Positions 31,404 through 43,749 of a DNA stretch of 64,000 bases are shown piece after piece. Origin of the DNA: Coccinella septempunctata (taxonomy: Eukaryota; Arthropoda; Insecta; Coleoptera; Coccinellidae); the NCBI RefSeq assembly GCF_907165205.1, contig NC_058196.1:33274501-33338500 (forward strand), read 5' to 3'. Below the pieces are notes generated by a model. That model worked only from the letters and a program-made list of their open reading frames with translations. It was not told the origin of the DNA and ran no database searches. Position numbers and translations under genes: made by a program. Within the stretch, counting starts at the first letter, position 1, and every line of letters starts with the position of its first letter.

Positions 31404-34400
31404 TCAACGTCCTTTCTTAGTCGCATTCCTCCTTCTAGGGGACCTACTGCTGCTGGAACTCGAAGACCTTCTTCTGGGCCTCTTCTTATCCTGCTTACTC
31501 CTCGAACTGGATCTCCTAGATTTCCTTCGAGGGGAGTTGTCAGAACTGCTACTGCTACTCGAACTGCTGCTACTGCTGCGTCGTTTACTCTTGGTGGCCC
31601 CACCGGCTACCCTTTTATCCAACTCTTGCAACACCTTGTACGTCTTCAGCAGCTTCTCCTTCTCCAGGGCTTCTTTCTTCGCTCGCTTAGCCTTATCCAG
31701 CATTTCCGCTTCTTCCTTCACCTTCCTCTGTTTTTCCTCCAGACGCCTCTGAAAAAATACAGCTTGTTACAGACACCAATTCCTCATGGTCCATGGAGTA
31801 ACGTACCTGTTCCTCCTCTTTCCTCTTCTTCTCCAACAGCTCCACCTTCTGCCTGATCAACAACAGTTTCCTGTACTTTTCCTCGGTACTATCGGTCGGT
31901 TTCAAGGGCTCGACCGCCTTCAGAATCTTCTTCAGATCCGGCTTCTCTGGCGCCTTCTCCTTCACCTCCGGCGTCTTCCTATCTTCGCTCCGTTCCCTAA
32001 CAGCCGGTTTCTCTTCGCTCTTTCCCCTGCTCGATCGCCTCCTATCCTTATCTTCCCTCTTCTTATCGGGCGTCCTCTGACGCGACGCCGACCGTTTACG
32101 CGTCGTTGGCGGCGATCTGGAACGTCTGTTCTCTCGGGATCTGTCGCTCGAGCGTCTACGTCTTCGATCTCTCGCCTCCCTGGATCGGGGGGAGTCCCTG
32201 CGACCCCTCGGCTGGTACGGGGGCGGTCTGGCGGGACGACGATGTCTGAAGTCCCTGATGGCGGGCCTGAAGGGCGGTCGTCGGACGTCTTCTTGTCGAC
32301 CTGAAGAAAATCGTACAAGGTTGTGAGAAAACACAAGTAACCTGAAAGAAGTACTAAACTTATTCTTTAGACACTAGAATTTCAGGAAGTGCCACAGTTG
32401 TTCTTGTTCGGTTATTTGTTCTTGTTCGGTTATGAAAATGCCTCTAAAGAGCCACCTGACAAGTGAGCAAATCTAAGAAAAATTTAGAGAAAAGCTTGAA
32501 AACCACCAAACGACCTGAAATAACAACCTAAATTACTCATTACTGATTGCTGGGTGTGTTGGACGTATAAACCAAACCTGCCACTGCGACCAAGCGGTCT
32601 ATTGTAGCACACAGGCAAGCTCGTAAAGCTATATCTCTCCCTCCAGTCCCATAATACTCAAAAAGGAGATGATGTCGGAGGGGGAGTGATTCTTGAGCTC
32701 CTCTAGGACCATTTTCGGGTAACCTTATCAAACCTATCCAGCAAACAACCTACCCTAACCCATAAATTCTCAAGAGCGAACCAACCAAACCGAAAAACCC
32801 ACAAAAATAATCTTACCTAACCCGTAAAAACCCAAACAAGACCTAACTCAATCAGAAAAGCATCCCATAAGATTTACCCTACTCTAATCTAACTGGTAAA
32901 ACCAAAAAACAACTTAATCTGACCTATAAATCCCATGAAAACCTCCAAAAATGACTTACTTGACCGAAAACCCCAGAAAAAACTTACTCGACCAGAAAAA
33001 CGACTTAGCCCAAGTTAACCTAACCCGTAAAAAACGACTTAACCTAACCAGAAATCCCAGGAAAAGTCCCACAAATAACCTAACTTAATCCAAAAAACCA
33101 CACTTAAGTCCCAGTTTGACCAGATAACTCCCTAAACCTATAACCCTAACATAATCTACCGTAAAACCCAAGAACGACTCAAATTACGTAAATCCCACGA
33201 AATAACATGAGTTAACCCAAAAAACCACCCAAAACTCTCAACTCAACTAGGTAAACTCCTCAAACGAGCTAGCCTAATCTAACCTAACCCAAAAACGACT
33301 CAACCTAACCTGTAAAACCCAAGAATGACTTAAACCTAACTCGTAAAGCTCATGATAAACCCTAAAATGAACTAACCTAACCTGAAAAACCCTAACTTAC
33401 TCGGAAAAACACCACAAACGACCAAACTTGACCCGAAAAAACCTACGCATGACCTAAACTAACCCGTAAAACCCCAAAAACGACCAAACTGGACCAGAAA
33501 AAATCCACAAAGGACCTAGCCAATACTAACCTAACCTGTAAAACCCCACTAATCTCCTAACTTGACGCGAAAAAACCCACACACGACCTGAACTTACCCA
33601 CTAAATCCCACAAATGAACTATGCTAACCCGTAAAACCCTAAGGACGACCTAACTTAACCCACAAACGACCTAACCTAATCCGTAAAACCCCACAAGCGG
33701 CCTAACCTAACCCGTAAAACCCCAAGAACGACCTAACTTAACCCAAAAACGACCTAACCTAACCCATAAAACCCCAATAACGACTTAACCTAACCCGTAA
33801 AACCCCAAAGACAACCTAACTTAACCCGAACAACTCCACAAACGACCAAACCTAACCCCACGAAGGACCATAGAACTAGATGGTAAAAAATGGCGTCTAG
33901 AACCTTCACAGAGCAAAAATACTTACCGTTAGTACGATAATTCCTCGCAACGTTCGCGTTGGCGGGTTTCTCAGTCTCGAACTTGTTCCTGCCACCCCTC
34001 TCCTCCGCGTTGACGTTCTCGGGAGATCTCCTCCTCCTCTCCCTGCCGAAATCCTTCGGTCCGTCCGTCTTGGCGTGCGCGACCGTCGGCGCCGGTTTCT
34101 GACCCGTCTGCGCCGCCTGCTTGACCTCCGACGTCTGCTCCTGATGATCCTGCCCCGTCTTCAGCTGCACCCCCAAGGCCTCCGCGAGGAACTGACTGCG
34201 CTCGATCAGCCTCTTATCCTCCTCCTCCTGCTCCGTCTTACGCTTCTCGACGACGACCGTCTGGTCGACGACCTTCCGCTGCTGCTCGACGTTGTTCAGG
34301 GGATACTGCACCAGGCTGGCCACCGCCTGTCTCTTGGACGGCGCCTCGTCCGACTGGTCCTCGTAGTCGAGCGCGTTGTAATCCAGCGGTCTGCCGCTGT

Positions 34401-36474
34401 CGGGCCTCTTCTCCGGCGTGTACGTGTTGCGTTCCCCCTGCTCCCTGCCGCCCCTCTGCTGCTGCGCCTCCTGCAGCTCCTGGTGGTTGTTCTTGCGATC
34501 GGCCAGCTCCGACATCTTGATCACCCTGTTCTCCTCTTTCTTCCAGTGCGGCGGCGTCACGCTCCTCGACCTGCTTCTCGACGGCGTCCTGAACCTCTGA
34601 AATACAATTCATCGGTTTCCAACTGTTCGCATAGACATAGAAAAAAATCGATTTGACGTCAGACACGTCATCTGTCAATTTTGACAGAACGTAGATGAGA
34701 AAATGTCGAAGAGGCGACTCACGAATTTTCCTCTGCCTTTTATGGTCCTACCGCTTTTGGTTTTCATGGGGCCCCTCCTGTTGAAACCTCTATTTTCCCA
34801 CATCCGTCTTCCCCCCCTGAAATTTCCCTCTCGATCATTATCTGAAAAACAAATTTGTATCAAATAACCCCCTCCATATAAAATTGTCATTTTTGCATAC
34901 CTCGTCTATCTTTAAACGATTTCGATTCAGAAGAATCTTTCTGATTCCTATCGTCTTTGGTTGCGTTACCTCGGAGTAAAAATTTATTAACCGGCACATC
35001 AGGTATATCTTCCGGATCTATGTTGGTAACTATCGCCAGTGGATGTAGGTTTTTCTCGTCTTCTTTGGCTTGTTTCTTCGATTTACTGAAAAACAACGTC
35101 TTAAACGATTGTAACTTCTTCAAACAAAAATTAAACGTACTCTTTTTTCTTTTCCTTTTTTTCCTTCTTGTCTTTTTTGTGCTTCTTCTTTTCTTTCTCC
35201 TCATTTTCATCCTCGGATGCCGCTTTCTCTTCTTTCTTCTTTTCCTTCCGCACTAAAAATGGGAAAAGACCGAATATTAACATAGGGAACAACAAAGCTA
35301 ATTCCTAAACCTCACCTTTCACCTGTTTCACCAATTCCCCGCACTTGACGATCCTCACATCCTGCAAAGGCCTGCTGTTGGCATCAACCGGGAGAGCTTC
35401 AATTTGACGAACAACATCAATCCCACCGACAACATGTCCAAAAACCACGTGCACGCTGAAAAGAGAACGTTAAGCTCAATATACAGTTATCAACTTATAA
35501 CTGATTCAAAGTTTTCAAAGCTTCCGTTTCACTCACAAAAAACACAAGTTACTGGATTATTAGCAAAAAAGCTTTGAAACCTAGAAAATAAAGATCTAAT
35601 ACTCACTTGTCGAGATGAGGAGCCGGTTGTGTTGTACTATAACACAAAAATTGAGAAGATATGATCAAGGGTGGCCAGACAGGATAAAGACGTCATGAGG
35701 ATGACAGTCGTACTGCTACAGAACAACACATCATTTACTGTTCTGTAACTGATCAACTAACCAGCAGATAGTACCCTCGTATCAGAGAGTCTGAACCTGA
35801 ATCTTAACTATATTTAGTTTGTCTAGAATTCAAGCATATTGAAAATTACTCCAATACAATATCCAGAAAAAATTTATATTTTATTACATAATAAGAATGC
35901 ATAACGATAACCAACTTACTGTATCAAAATTCATATTATGAAGCATAAATAATTTGATCCTAATACTCACATGAAAAACTGAGACCCATTTGTATCTTTA
36001 CCACGATTTGCCATTGACAGTAGAAAACCTCTATCATGTTTAGATTCAAAATTCTCGTCTGAAAAATTGAGGAGTTAAGCAAGAATAACACAAACGTCAA
36101 ATAAATATTGAGCACACCTTCGAAGGTTCCACCATAAATAGATTCACCACCAGTACCATTTCCATTAGAAAAATCACCACCTTGTATCATAAAATCCTTA
36201 ACTACCCGGTGGAAAAGGACTCCCTACGATAAATAATACACATATAAGTCACCTCAACAGTGTTCGCAAACGTATTTACCTTATAATGAAGAGGTTTATT
36301 AGTGGTAGCCCCCAACCCTCTTTCGCCAGTACATAGCGATCTAAAATTCTCGCATGTTTTAGGAACAACATCATTGAACAATTCAAATAATATCCGACCG
36401 GACGGTAAACCACTTATACTTATGTCAAAAAAACACCTTATCCTATCAACACTAATCTGTTCTTTATCAGGCAT
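31404..36474 (-). CDS. Moca-cyp: SR-cyclophilin, Moca-cyp (PPIG/NKTR orthologue)
   Basis: Nuclear peptidyl-prolyl isomerase with an RS tail, expected in nuclear speckles and linked to pre-mRNA splicing. Exons (5' to 3'): 36474-36280, 36223-36118, 36058-35971, 35636-35607, 35455-35316, 35252-35141, 35085-34901, 34841-34723, 34596-33927, 32300-31807, 31748-31404, giving 827 residues. The cyclophilin domain occupies residues 1-175: RCFFDISISGLPSGRILFEL, GVLFHRVVKDFMIQGGDFS and NGSQFFITT. The loop PHLDNVHVVFGHV has His where cyclophilin A has Trp121, as in PPIG, so weak cyclosporin binding is expected. A KEKKKHKKDKK stretch, RGRGKF-type basic parts, SPPTTRKRSASRQRTP and a terminal poly-Ser/Arg RS region follow. 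GC-rich late exons contrast with AT-rich early ones. Intron 9 carries a minisatellite. Confidence 0.92.
32735..33870. repeat. Degenerate CCTAA-rich minisatellite in Moca-cyp intron 9
   Basis: About 1.1 kb of imperfect tandem units of roughly 30-36 bp. The best-kept blocks are CCTAACCTAACCC, GTAAAACCCCA and ACGACC, most regular between 33650 and 33830. On the transcribed (minus) strand this reads TTAGG-type repeats. The left part (32735-33300) is more diverged. There is no coding frame. It fills most of the 1.6 kb intron 32301-33926. Confidence 0.8.
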
Positions 36475-36903
36475 CTGTAATGAATGTAAATATTAATTTC
36501 AGTAAAGATCTCAATATTTAGGAATTACCTTGCTATCAAATACATTCAAAATAAAACAATAAAATCAATTTTTTCCAATTTGATTCAATTTGACGTACGA
36601 TTGAAAGAAAATTCCAAAACCACAAATTACAAAATCACCAAGCCATCTGCCATTTGTCTGTGAGATTGTCACTTGTCAGTTCTTAGACCACAGAATTGTA
36701 TCATGCACAGAACATGATCAAAATCAAAGATTGCAGAGTAACTCTGGATTAAACCATTCGGTATCTATGATCAACTGCAAGACGCCATCTGACGGCAGTT
36801 TTCTAAAACATTCTAAGCAGGTAAGCATTTCTCGAATACCTATGGGGATTTAGCTGCTAATAAGGGAAAAGGCATCATTCAAGGCATACTTTATTTTTAT
36901 AGT
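36475..36903. other. Short intergenic region upstream of Moca-cyp
   Basis: Contains the Moca-cyp promoter side and the 3' end of the galactosyltransferase gene, both on the minus strand. Pieces such as AGACCACAGAATTG and ATGCACAGAACATG (36685-36720) belong to the dispersed palindromic family. No gene is seen. Confidence 0.45.
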
Positions 36904-37926
36904 TCAATATAATTTACTGAATCCGCATGTTATGAAAGGATTATGCAAGTTTTTCCATATCTCTAACTGTTCGTCGCGATTCATATTATGCAAGCTTATC
37001 CGATGCTGGACATTACAGGGGTTGATATTCAGGTGGAAATTGTAGAATCCTGGATTATGTACTAACTTTATTCTCAAGCTGGTTGCTATAATGCCGCTAA
37101 TAAAGACGTCTTCGAGCTTGAAAGATGTATGGTCCAGAGATTTATTTAGGAGAAGTTGGGATAAATGAGTTGGAATGAGGTAAGCGGGACCAGAAAGGTA
37201 AGTTGGGAGAATATCTTGATCATATTGAGTTGAAGGTAAGTAATGTTTCGAACTTTCATATTTGAAGCGTGGCATTCCGTCGATAACCTTGCCATACATG
37301 GCGTTAGCTTCACTTGGAATAGTTTTGATCAAGTCTAGCAATTTCCCAACATTTATGAACATATCGTCGTCGGTTTTCAGAACAAACTTGGACTTCATAC
37401 AAAATCGGCTTACCCATTCTAGCATGGCTAAAGTCTTATAAGTTAGGTTATCATAAGAATCAATGCATTTTGTCTGTATTATATCTTGAAAAAAATGCTG
37501 TTCTCGCTTTAAAACCCTCTCTACGGTCCTGTTATGGAATGCTCCAATCAGGAACCCCAAAGCGATATCTTTTCGTTTCGAACAACAACCCCAAGTATTC
37601 CTTATTACATTTCTGCCGTCTTCGTTGTGTGGCGAGGAAAATACAGCAATGAAAACCAAAATATTACTCCCTTCTTCAGGACATAGTTTCGAGTTGGTGA
37701 CGGAAAAACCTCTTTCATAAGAATCATTGATTTTGATTCTTTCTGGAAATGTCGAAATATGATAAGTAGATGTGGGTAAGGCAATACTATGTTTATAAGG
37801 TTTGTCTGTTTTTCTGGAATCAGTGGAATCGTCTTCTGAGAGAAGGTAGAAATACGAGTTGATGTAAATGATCAACAACATCGACCATGCCAATAAGATT
37901 GCTCTTGTTGCTTTCAGTTTGCACAT
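36904..37926 (-). CDS. Beta-1,3-galactosyltransferase family protein (GT31)
   Basis: Golgi type II membrane glycosyltransferase that transfers Gal or GalNAc in beta-1,3 linkage; the acceptor cannot be read from sequence. It is one exon of 340 residues. A short cytoplasmic tail precedes a signal anchor (ILLAWSMLLIIYINSYFYLL, residues 10-29). The catalytic domain has the GT31 hallmarks: RNVIRNTWG, YDNLTYKTLAMLEWVSRFC, FVLKTDDDMFINV with the metal-binding DDD, a YLSGPAYLIP segment and LEDVFISGI. The length is typical of B3GalT1/5-like enzymes. It is AT-rich and intronless within the coding part. It starts about 410 bp from the oppositely oriented CWF19L2, so a shared promoter region is likely. 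Confidence 0.9.
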   Translation of the reverse strand: MCKLKATRAILLAWSMLLIIYINSYFYLLSEDDSTDSRKTDKPYKHSIALPTSTYHISTFPERIKINDSYERGFSVTNSKLCPEEGSNILVFIAVFSSPHNEDGRNVIRNTWGCCSKRKDIALGFLIGAFHNRTVERVLKREQHFFQDIIQTKCIDSYDNLTYKTLAMLEWVSRFCMKSKFVLKTDDDMFINVGKLLDLIKTIPSEANAMYGKVIDGMPRFKYESSKHYLPSTQYDQDILPTYLSGPAYLIPTHLSQLLLNKSLDHTSFKLEDVFISGIIATSLRIKLVHNPGFYNFHLNINPCNVQHRISLHNMNRDEQLEIWKNLHNPFITCGFSKLY

Positions 37927-38335
37927 AGCAACTTGCCTTTAATTGCATTTAAGATGTCTTAAATCTATTTTAGACATCTCTCGTATATGTCACTATGACT
38001 TTCTTCTGTTACAAATTCTTCACTCCATATGGATTTTCGAATTATTGCGGGTCTTTTCAGAACCTTTTTATTCGATGATCATGCTGCTTTCCCTCGAGCG
38101 GTGGAGAGTACTCTCCACAATCCGAGCATAAGATTCTTTTTTTCTATGGTTCCCTTACCATAGACAAACTTCGTCCCTTACTCCGTGACCTAACCTAACA
38201 ACCCTAAAGATCTATGCTTCTGTCAATTTGTGTTTATGACGTTTATGTTGTGTTATGAAATAAATAAAACTTTTCTTTTCTTCCACAGGATATTTTCACA
38301 GCTTTTTTTCGATTCTGCTAATCTTGGACAGAATA

Positions 38336-40035
38336 ATGGTATGTCCTCATTTTTTACTTAACCATAATAAAGATAATTCGAAATTATTTACTCATTTTAG
38401 GGAAAGCATAAAAAAAGGAAACATGAAAAGAAAAGCAAAAAACGGAGGTCGTCATCGGACGAAAGTTCTAGCGATACTGAATGGATAGAAAAACCCGCGC
38501 CAGAGCAGGAAAAACCACGTTCTACAACTCCCCCAAAATTCAAAAAACCAGAGTTGGAACGAGAAGAATGGTTGAACGTGGACTCATTGTTTGCTTCAAC
38601 TTCTACTGCCGACCGAAGAAAATCTCGCGAGTTGGAGAAGCGCAAAAAAAGACAGGAAGACCAATATAATCCCAGCCAGTGTTCTAGAGAGCTAAATCCT
38701 TATTGGAAAAATGGAGGTGATGGTTTACCCACTTTCAAAAAACCTTCATATGATCTGGACTTTGAAGAAACCAATAAAGAAGAAAGGAAGAAATATAATT
38801 GGAAAACATCAAAATCGAGTAATGATAAAGAAAGTGAGAAGAAAATATCATATGAGGAGGAAGAAAAAGGAAATCAGATAAATAGTACAAAAGAAATAAA
38901 GCAAGTTATACCAACATCTCTAGATCCTAATGTGATAGCTGCAAAACTTGTAAAAGCAGAAATCATGGGAAATTCTAAACTTGTAGAGGAACTGAAACTT
39001 AAATTAGAGGAAGCAAAAGCTGCTAAACTGGATGAACACGAAAGTAATAAGGTTATTCTTTTAACACAAACAGATTCTAAAGGATTTTCACGACCCGTAA
39101 AAATGGATGAAGATCGTGACTCTAGAAGAAAGAAGAGGAAAGTAGAAACATACACTGGCAAAGAGAGGACCAAATATTACGCTGACGATGATAAATATTC
39201 ATTGAAACAAATGTTTGAAGCTGAGAAGTATAATTCATCTGATAGTGCCAATAAAGAATTTGCTAAAATGGCTAGTGGTATTAAGAAAAATGATGATATG
39301 GAGGATATATTTGTTGATAAAATTAGGCATCAACAATCGTCCAAAGATGTTGATAAAGCTATAAGCATGCAACAAAAGGTTATCAAGTCTGTTGACAACT
39401 GTACTAAATGTTTACAATCGGAAAGCATGCCAAAACATCTAATGATCGACTATAGTGAATACTGTTATATATCTATGCCAAGTTATGAACCTTTAACTGA
39501 TGGACATTGCTTCATAAGCCCTGTTAGACACATTCCTTGTTCAGTCCAATTGGATGAAAATGAATGGAGTGAAATTAATAATTTACGATATAAATTAGTG
39601 AAGTTATTTGAGAGTCAAGATAAGTGTGTGATATTCTTTGAAACGGCCAAATATTTACACAAATACCCTCATATGGTTTTGGAATGTATACCAATTCCAA
39701 AGAATAAAAGTGAGCTAGCACCTATATATTTCAAAAAAGGTATAGAAGAATCTGAAACTGAATGGTCTCATAACAAAAAATTGATTTCTTTGAAGAACAG
39801 GGATGTGATCAAGGCTGTTCCTAAGGGATTGCCCTACTTTTTTGTCAGTTTCGGAATGACTGAAGGTTTTGCTCACATTATCGAGGATCAAAATATGTTT
39901 CCTAATAATTTCGCACAAGAAATTATTGGAGGTATGTTGGACATTCATCACAGTAAATGGAGAAAACCTAGAAGGGAAAGTTTTGATTTGCAAAAATCCC
40001 GCGTCTATGAGTTTAAAAAGTGGTGGAAATCGTGA
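38336..40035 (+). CDS. CWF19L2: CWF19-like protein 2
   Basis: Spliceosome-associated factor of the Cwf19/Drn1 family, acting around intron-lariat turnover. The first coding exon is just ATG (38336-38338) followed by GTATGT; the second runs 38401-40035, for 545 residues. The junction gives MGKHKKRKHEKK. Recognisable features are LEREEWLNVDSLF, RELNPYWKNGGDGLP, IAAKLVKAEIMGNSKLVEEL and the two C-terminal CWF19 domains: CTKCLQSESMPKHLMI with a zinc-like Cys pair, LTDGHCFISPVRH, YPHMVLECIPIP, APIYFKKGI, GLPYFFVSFG, FAHIIEDQ and IIGGMLDIHHSKWRKP. It ends in YEFKKWWKS as family members do. Shorter than the human protein because the disordered middle is reduced. Confidence 0.93.
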
Positions 40036-40897
40036 AACACTAAAAGTCGAATTATAAACTTGTATATAGGTATTGTATGTAACTGAAAAGCTGTGTACAT
40101 TAAAGAAAAGTATGAGAAAGACCATTACCTTTTATTTGTCTGTATATAAAGCATAAATTTTCAGCTTGAGCCTTTTCAAACAGGACATAGCAAGTGTAGT
40201 TTGAAGAGTCGATAGATTGATCTGCGCTTGCTTTGTCCAGTTTGTGATAAGTTTGGATTTCAACACGAACAAGCTCTTGCAAGTTGGTACTTCAATATCA
40301 GGTTTCGAAATGTGAAATTGCCAATCAATTATTACACAAAATTTACACATTTCATGATTTGTAATCATGAGTTTTTTCAACAAAACTTAGGTTAACCCAA
40401 AATACATTTGAATGTTAATAAAAGTTTCACAAGATTACTCTTGAAGATGGAAATTTAGCTGAGCCATTGTCTGACGTTTCCCAAATTATTGAAACAGTAG
40501 TGCTTATTAAATCCACAAAAAAAATATTTCAATCCCCAAATATAACACATTTTCGTTTATTCGAATTTCGCGCCATTGAATGAACCACATGGCCGCCATC
40601 TTAAAAAAGGGCAGCTTTCAGTACATGAATAAATGACTCACATCCTACCAATTCGAGTATTCTCCCTATAATATCTTATAAAATAATTTATTTTCAGATT
40701 TGATTTTCATTATTTTCAAAGTGAGTACCACCTAAATCGATTGTGTTGTAATTAAACTAATGCAAATGGCATCCTAAACAACGTTTCCGCTTTTGCAACA
40801 GGAAACCGTACCGAATGCAATTTTTCCTGTTGCTTCAATTCAAATTCGAAAAGCAACATTTTTCCCACCTAATTTTTTTAATAAAATGTGTTTTCAG
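40036..40897. promoter_or_regulatory. Intergenic region with GABP-beta promoter and noncoding exon 1
   Basis: Begins with the CWF19L2 3' end. ATGGCCGCCATCTT near 40590 contains an inverted YY1-type core (GCCGCCAT) typical of housekeeping promoters. A donor after 40720 (TTCAAA|GTGAGT) can join the acceptor at 40897, so a 5' UTR exon of the next gene ends at 40720. Nothing else is recognised. Confidence 0.45.
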
Positions 40898-40900
40898 ATT

Positions 40901-42549
40901 ATGATAAAGATCTCAAACGGTGTTGATGAAATACCTACATCTGCTAAAATTTTCATAACGAATCAATTGGGAGATGGTGGTATTGTGCCTGTAAGAAAAG
41001 TCAATCTTGTTACCATTAAGAAGATAACTCTTTCCACTTTTTCAGATTAATATAAGCGGTCGTTTAACCAACGAATTAGGAAAGGAGCTCCTGAAAGCAG
41101 CATCTGATGGGGACGTGGATGAAACCCAAAGGTTACTTTATGAAGGCGCCCCTTTCACAGCTGATTGGGTAAAAATTTGTAATCACGTGGATGTATCATT
41201 TTCTAAAAAAACGATTTTTGTTTCAAGCTAGGAACCAGCCCCCTTCATCTAGCTGCACAAGGCAATCATGTGGAAATATGCGAAATATTATTGAGGGCTG
41301 GAATTTCCACTAATGCAAGAACTAAAGTCGATAGGACTCCTCTTCATATGGCTGCATATGAAGGACATTTAGAAGTTGTAAAATTATTATTGAAGGAAGA
41401 AGCTGACGTGGATGAGACTGATTTGGTTTGTTTGATGAATGAATTGTATTCTCAGATCAGTTAATTATATGGTTTAGTTAGGTATGACGCCTCTCCATTG
41501 GGCAGTGCAAAATGGTCACTTTGACGTAGTACAAGCCCTATTGAACGGTGGAGCCCACCAGGATATGGAGAATAAGTTTGGTTTGAAACCTATAGATATA
41601 GCGCACCAGATTGAAAGGTATGATATAATTGAGTTACTCGAGGAGGGAGTATTGGAAGATCCTACATCGGCTACGGAAAATCTGGCTATCGAGATGGCTA
41701 CTGAAGATGAAAACGTTGAACAATTGACCTTGTCTAATAATACCATCACAATGGAAGATATCGATGATTCCTCTAATGCCTTAGGTTTGTTGAAATTTTT
41801 GTATCGAAGTGTTGTTTTTATTATTTTTTTTTAGACGATAAAATACATGAGATGAAATTCAAATGTGAACCGGAAATGGATAACTCTTTGTCGGATTCTA
41901 TGAAAATCTTGCAAGAACATGGTATAACCCTTTTACCGACTGATGATGACAATAATATTCTTAGTACGGTGATGGAAAGCGGCCATTCTGTAGTTTTAAC
42001 AGGTTAGTGTTATTATTACTGAGAAATCAGTGGGTTTTATCGGTGTTATTATTACTCAGAGGTGGGAAAGCAAATTTTGGAGTCGGTGAAAGCTGAGGAA
42101 GAATCCTCTCAAAACATAACAAGAAATCTAGTGAATCTTGAGCGGGAGAGATTCATTACTGTGAGTCCCAGCGATTTACTGACTTTGTCTCCGCAACCTA
42201 CGGTTGAAAAGAAGGAGAGGTCGAAGGTGATTAATAAAGAGTCACGAAACATCAAACGAATAGTGATGAAGAAGAATAAGCTGCAACCAATGTCTTTGAC
42301 ACCGAATGTGAGTAGATTTATTCATTACAGCTTATAATTTCAACTAACAAAACTTTGCAGATTCTCAAACAAGCGAATCAGAATGTTCAATTGTTCCGAC
42401 CCAGCTCTAAAGAAACAGAAAATGAGAGATTATCGAAAGAATTAGCTGAAGCGAAGAGGACGATAGAGGAATACAAGCAAAAACTGTTAGAGAAAGAGGC
42501 AGAGTTAGAGACTTACAAATTGAAGTTAAAACTTCTGGGGTACAGTTGA
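40901..42549 (+). CDS. GABPB: GA-binding protein beta subunit (ankyrin-repeat ETS partner)
   Basis: Non-DNA-binding partner of the ETS factor GABP-alpha in the nucleus. Exons: 40901-40990, 41046-41168, 41228-41425, 41478-41784, 41835-42002, 42060-42307, 42361-42549, giving 440 residues. After a 30-residue insect-specific start come ankyrin repeats that follow vertebrate GABPB closely: GKELLKAASDGDVDETQRLL, GAPFTADWLGTSPLHLAAQ, TKVDRTPLHMAAYEGH and GMTPLHWAVQNGHFDVVQAL. An acidic middle follows (SATENLAIEMATEDEN). The C-terminus is a leucine-zipper-like coiled coil (LSKELAEAKRTIEEYKQKLL), expected to mediate dimerisation. The acceptor at 41477 rather than the GTATGACG site downstream is needed to keep the frame (LLGMTPLHW). 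Confidence 0.93.
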
Positions 42550-43749
42550 CCTGATTGTTTCCTTATTTTTTTGTACATATTCATTTTTAACCTCGCATTG
42601 ACTCACTCCTCGAAGTTATTTATTGTTGTAAAATATGAATCGAGTCACCTGATCATGATTACAAGGTAAAAGACATCGGAGAGGCTTTCTTGTTGGTTAT
42701 TATTGTATTATCTCTTTTCATCCTATCTGATTTGTGCCTTAAAAGGAACTGAATGAAATATGTCCCCATTATGGCCTCCTTTAATCCAAACGAAACAAGT
42801 CTTTATTGCTCATTTGGAAGGAGATGGCGGTTCACACGACGACCACGTTTTTCACCGTATCGTAATTTATGACGAATCGTTATTTTTCACGTATCGTGAT
42901 TTATGACGGATCGTTTTTTTCGACGTATCGTGATTTATGACGAATCGTTATTTTCGAGTTGAATGTCTAAAAACAATCAGGAGTGTGAACCGAAAGTTAG
43001 AGTGTTATTCAGTTTCGAAAATTGTATTCAGATATTTCAGTTTTATTTCTTGGATTGTTTTGAAGATGATGAAGATTTTAAGGAAATGTGATAATTTTTG
43101 AGTGATGTTTAGTCATTGTCTTCGGAATAAACTGTTATTTTTATTATTATATTTGTTATTTCGAAAATAAAAATTGTTTTTATGAAATTACTTTTTTTTT
43201 AATCAACTTAGCGTACCATTGAAGTAGTAGAGGTCAAACGATAAAAAGTTAAGGCTCGGATATATGGAAATATGAACAAAACTTTTCGTTTCTGAAAGAA
43301 ATCAACAATTTTTTCGCGTGTTTGCAGTTTCTGGTAAACTGTCGAAAACTAAGAAATGAGTTCTAAGAAGAAGAAACTTGATGAATAAACTCTATGGTTT
43401 GCGTGAACTGAAATGAGTACAAAGAAAGGAGATTAGAATAATTTTTCGATCGAAATGATTAAATTTATATAGTTTAAGTGAACATACGTAAATCATACAA
43501 TTATTATTCTAATATCGTTCTTTTGAATTATCATAAAAGAATTTTACTAATCTTAACCTCACCCGAATGTCAGAAAAAACAGCTGATCAAAAAATAAAAT
43601 AATATTTTTAGTTATGTCAAAATTGTTTATATTTTGACAAGTAAATTTTATTGGGTATTTCTTTTAAATAAAGAATTATTTATTAGTTATATTAAACAAT
43701 TTATACAAAAGGATAAAATGGGTAATTGGAAGTCTTAACACCTTTAGTT
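42550..43749. other. Intergenic region between GABPB and AGBL5
   Basis: AT-rich 3' UTR and spacer. Three tandem copies of a repeat lie at 42855-42957. An AATAAA-type signal occurs near 43145-43165. No coding sequence is recognised. Confidence 0.5.
42855..42957. repeat. Three-copy tandem repeat, unit about 36 bp
   Basis: CGTATCGTRATTTATGACG followed by RATCGTTATTTT occurs three times in succession with few changes. The unit carries a weak internal inversion (ATCGTGATTTATGACGAT). It lies in or just after the GABPB 3' UTR. Confidence 0.65.

Noticed and set aside
31786..32304. 172-residue plus-strand frame antisense to the RS region
   Set aside because: Mirror of the Arg/Ser-rich Moca-cyp exon; composition artefact.
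32735..33870. Possible CRISPR-like or true telomere array
   Set aside because: Units are degenerate and directly abutting without unique spacers, and the tract is inside an intron of a gene with exons on both sides, so it is neither a CRISPR array nor a chromosome end.
34075..34656. 193-residue plus-strand frame antisense to Moca-cyp exon 9
   Set aside because: Leucine/arginine-rich complement of a Gln/Glu-rich exon; the minus frame is part of a clear cyclophilin gene.
38397..38645. Minus-strand frame opposite the CWF19L2 start
   Set aside because: Antisense shadow of a Lys/Ser-rich conserved N-terminus.
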